A DNA stretch of 64,000 nucleotides from an uncultured Hyphomonas sp. GTDB lineage: Bacteria > Pseudomonadota > Alphaproteobacteria > Caulobacterales > Hyphomonadaceae. The position numbers were made by a program, and so were the translations under genes. Positions 62,411 through 64,000 of the stretch are shown here, piece by piece. The notes under the pieces were generated by a model, which was not told where the DNA came from, did not search any database, and was given only the letters and a program-made list of their open reading frames with translations. The stretch lies in the NCBI RefSeq assembly GCF_963675305.1, contig NZ_OY776147.1, positions 1,984,001 to 2,048,000 of the forward strand, given 5' to 3'. Each line of letters starts with the position of its first letter. Positions within the stretch are counted from its first letter, which is position 1.

Positions 62411-64000
62411 ATGGCAAAAACTGTGGCTCACATCGTCGTCGATGCTCTTGAAAAGGCAGGTGCCAAGCACGTCTACGGGATACCCGGAGATACCATCAAT
62501 CACTTCACAGATGCGATCGCCAAATCCGATCTGCGCTGGATCAGCGTCCGCCATGAAGAAGCAGGCGCTTTCGCCGCCGGCGGTGAATCCTACATGACAG
62601 GCGAATTATCCGTATGCGCAGGCACCTGCGGCCCTGGCTCTCTTCACTTCGTCAACGGCATCTACGAAAGCCACCGTAACGGAGCGCCCGTGCTGTTGAT
62701 CGCATCGGACGTCGCGCGCACGGAAAGCGGCTTCGATTTTCCGCAGGAAGTGGATCAGAAGAAGATATACGAGCAGCATTCGCATTTCTGCGAGTACATC
62801 TCACACCCTTCGCAAGCTCGCCGGATTGTGACGAAGGCGGCACAGGCTGCCCTCAACAAGAAGGGCGTGGCCGTTGTCATCGTGAACGGCGACATGTTCT
62901 CCGAAAAGGATGCCGACGAGACGGACTGGGAGGTCTACCGCCCTCAACCGGTGTGCCGGCCAAACGACCAGGAAATGGCCGACCTGGCCGCTTTGGTGGA
63001 TGAAGCCAGGAAGGTCTCGGTCTATGCCGGTATCGGCGCTCGTGACGCCCGCGAAGAAATCATGGCCTTCTGCGAAAAGGTCAAGGCGCCGATGGTCCAC
63101 ACGACGCGCGCGAAGGAATTCCTCGAGCCAAACAATCCGTACAATGTCGGAGTGAATGGCATCCTTGGAAATCGCGCCGGGGTAGAGGCGCTGGAGAATG
63201 CAGACCTTGTGATCTCAATCGGCTGCGACTTCGCCTACACGCAGTATTATCCGGAGGCGGAAAAGATCGTGCAGATCGATATAGATCCCACGCACCTCGG
63301 CAGGCGGTCTGCCATCCATATGGGGCTGGTCGGGGATGCAAAGACCACGCTCGCCGCGCTTCTCCCGCTGGTAGGCGCGAAGTCAGATACCGATCATCTG
63401 GAAAAGCACCAGCAGCAGTGGAACGAGGATCTGGCGGGCTATCTCTATGAAGGCAAGGAAAGCGATCCAAATCTGATCCATCCGCAATTCGTCGCCAACA
63501 TGCTCGACGAAAAGGCGGCGGACGATGCGATCTTTGTTTCCGATGTCGGCACGTCGATGGTCTGGATGCTGCGTCACCTCAAGGCCACCGGCAAGCGCCG
63601 CTTCCTCAACAGCCTTCTCCACGGCACAATGGCGAACGGGTTCCCTCAGGCGATGGGCGCCAAGCTGGCCTATCCCGACCGCCAGGTCATCGCCATGTGC
63701 GGCGACGGCGGTCTGACCATGCTGATGGGTGATCTGCTGACGCTGGTGCAGGAGAAGATCCCGCTCAAGCTTGTGGTATTTCACAACAACACGCTGGGTT
63801 TCGTCGAAATGGAGCAACGCGTCGAGGGTCTGGTCGACCACTTTACAGGCCTTACCAATCCAGATTTTTCCAAACTGGCGGAAGCCTGCGGAATCGCGGG
63901 CTGGCATGTTGAAAACAGCAACGATCTCGAAACGGCAATGGATGCCTGGCTGGCGGCCGAAGGACCAGCTCTGTTAGATGTGCATGTCAACCAGATGGAA
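62411..64000 (+). CDS. poxB: Pyruvate oxidase-type ThDP enzyme (PoxB-like), runs off right edge
   Basis: ThDP- and FAD-dependent enzyme of the PoxB/acetolactate synthase superfamily; 530 residues are inside the window and the frame stays open at the edge (PoxB is about 570). N-terminal KTVAHIVVDALEKAGAKHVYGIPGD and the catalytic Glu in SVRHEEAGAFAAGGE, then CAGTCGPGSLHFVNGIYESHRN, are close to PoxB. The C-terminal ThDP motif is GDGGLTMLMGDLLTL with HNN about 30 residues on. PoxB oxidatively decarboxylates pyruvate to acetate at the membrane, passing electrons to quinone. AAAGGA precedes the ATG. Confidence 0.9.
   Translation, partial: MAKTVAHIVVDALEKAGAKHVYGIPGDTINHFTDAIAKSDLRWISVRHEEAGAFAAGGESYMTGELSVCAGTCGPGSLHFVNGIYESHRNGAPVLLIASDVARTESGFDFPQEVDQKKIYEQHSHFCEYISHPSQARRIVTKAAQAALNKKGVAVVIVNGDMFSEKDADETDWEVYRPQPVCRPNDQEMADLAALVDEARKVSVYAGIGARDAREEIMAFCEKVKAPMVHTTRAKEFLEPNNPYNVGVNGILGNRAGVEALENADLVISIGCDFAYTQYYPEAEKIVQIDIDPTHLGRRSAIHMGLVGDAKTTLAALLPLVGAKSDTDHLEKHQQQWNEDLAGYLYEGKESDPNLIHPQFVANMLDEKAADDAIFVSDVGTSMVWMLRHLKATGKRRFLNSLLHGTMANGFPQAMGAKLAYPDRQVIAMCGDGGLTMLMGDLLTLVQEKIPLKLVVFHNNTLGFVEMEQRVEGLVDHFTGLTNPDFSKLAEACGIAGWHVENSNDLETAMDAWLAAEGPALLDVHVNQME

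Noticed and set aside
1..64000. CRISPR arrays or prophage
   Set aside because: No regularly spaced repeats and no phage structural, integrase or Cas genes were seen anywhere.

Overview
The window is GC-rich bacterial chromosome that looks like an alphaproteobacterium of the Hyphomonas/Hyphomonadaceae type. The reasons are the linked order tatABC - serS - surE - pcm - yajC - secD, the crcB - rluC - HAD phosphatase - ATP12 block, a TonB-dependent receptor, several secreted amidohydrolases and a PaaX-like regulator. The genus is an inference. Both ends are open: secD runs off the left edge and a poxB-like gene runs off the right edge. There is one tRNA (Gly, anticodon CCC). I saw no rRNA, CRISPR array, integrase, transposase or prophage.

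Layout. 1-7053 (minus strand): Tat and Sec export genes with serS, surE and pcm; an NYN/PIN nuclease gene sits between tatC and serS, and serS carries an AT-richer segment with about 80 extra residues. 7138-8904: xthA, then a small AT-rich orphan gene embedded in palindromic repeats and copies of neighbouring gene ends. 8905-11294: an unrecognised pair, a periplasmic vWA-like protein and a four-helix membrane/coiled-coil protein. 11405-18751: an alpha/beta hydrolase, two amidohydrolases, a small unknown protein, a metallophosphatase and a Tat-lipoprotein M19 dipeptidase homologue lacking part of its metal site. 18776-22495: a GNAT gene without a usual start codon, a duplicated 3' end of pccB, repeats, an AT-rich dGTPase-like HD gene and intact pccB. 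22707-25987: polysaccharide deacetylase, an SGNH-like protein and an MBOAT acyltransferase. 26070-30095: a small secreted protein and a secreted DUF1800/DUF1501 pair. 30113-33008: crcB-rluC-HAD-ATP12. 33103-33176: tRNA-Gly. 33588-40960: TonB receptor, TSUP exporter, MaoC dehydratase, fatty-acid desaturase divergent from a PaaX-like regulator, MFS exporter.

From 40969 to the end the gene content changes to stress, redox and nucleotide salvage functions: cytochrome c lipoprotein; universal stress protein - DUF3775 - B12-dependent ribonucleotide reductase; an ABC ATPase/FtsX permease/HlyD exporter; a host-attachment-type protein; an MgtC/DUF4010 membrane protein; a tightly overlapping beta-CASP RNase - AMP/thymidine phosphorylase - PRPP synthetase operon; a cysteine-dioxygenase-like cupin; an alpha/beta hydrolase-flavin reductase fusion; pabB-pabA-pabC; an FMN glutamate-synthase-like protein beside a class II glutamine amidotransferase; and a PoxB-type pyruvate oxidase.

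The most unusual signal is a repeated architecture. Two AT-rich single-gene segments (an orphan gene at 8043-8459 and the dGTPase homologue at 19551-20924) sit directly behind the 3' end of a housekeeping gene. Each is accompanied by the same dispersed GGTGGGTATCGC repeat, and beyond each lies a second, diverged copy of the host gene's last 20-40 bases. dGTPases are known to act in phage defence, so the second island is a candidate transferred defence cassette.
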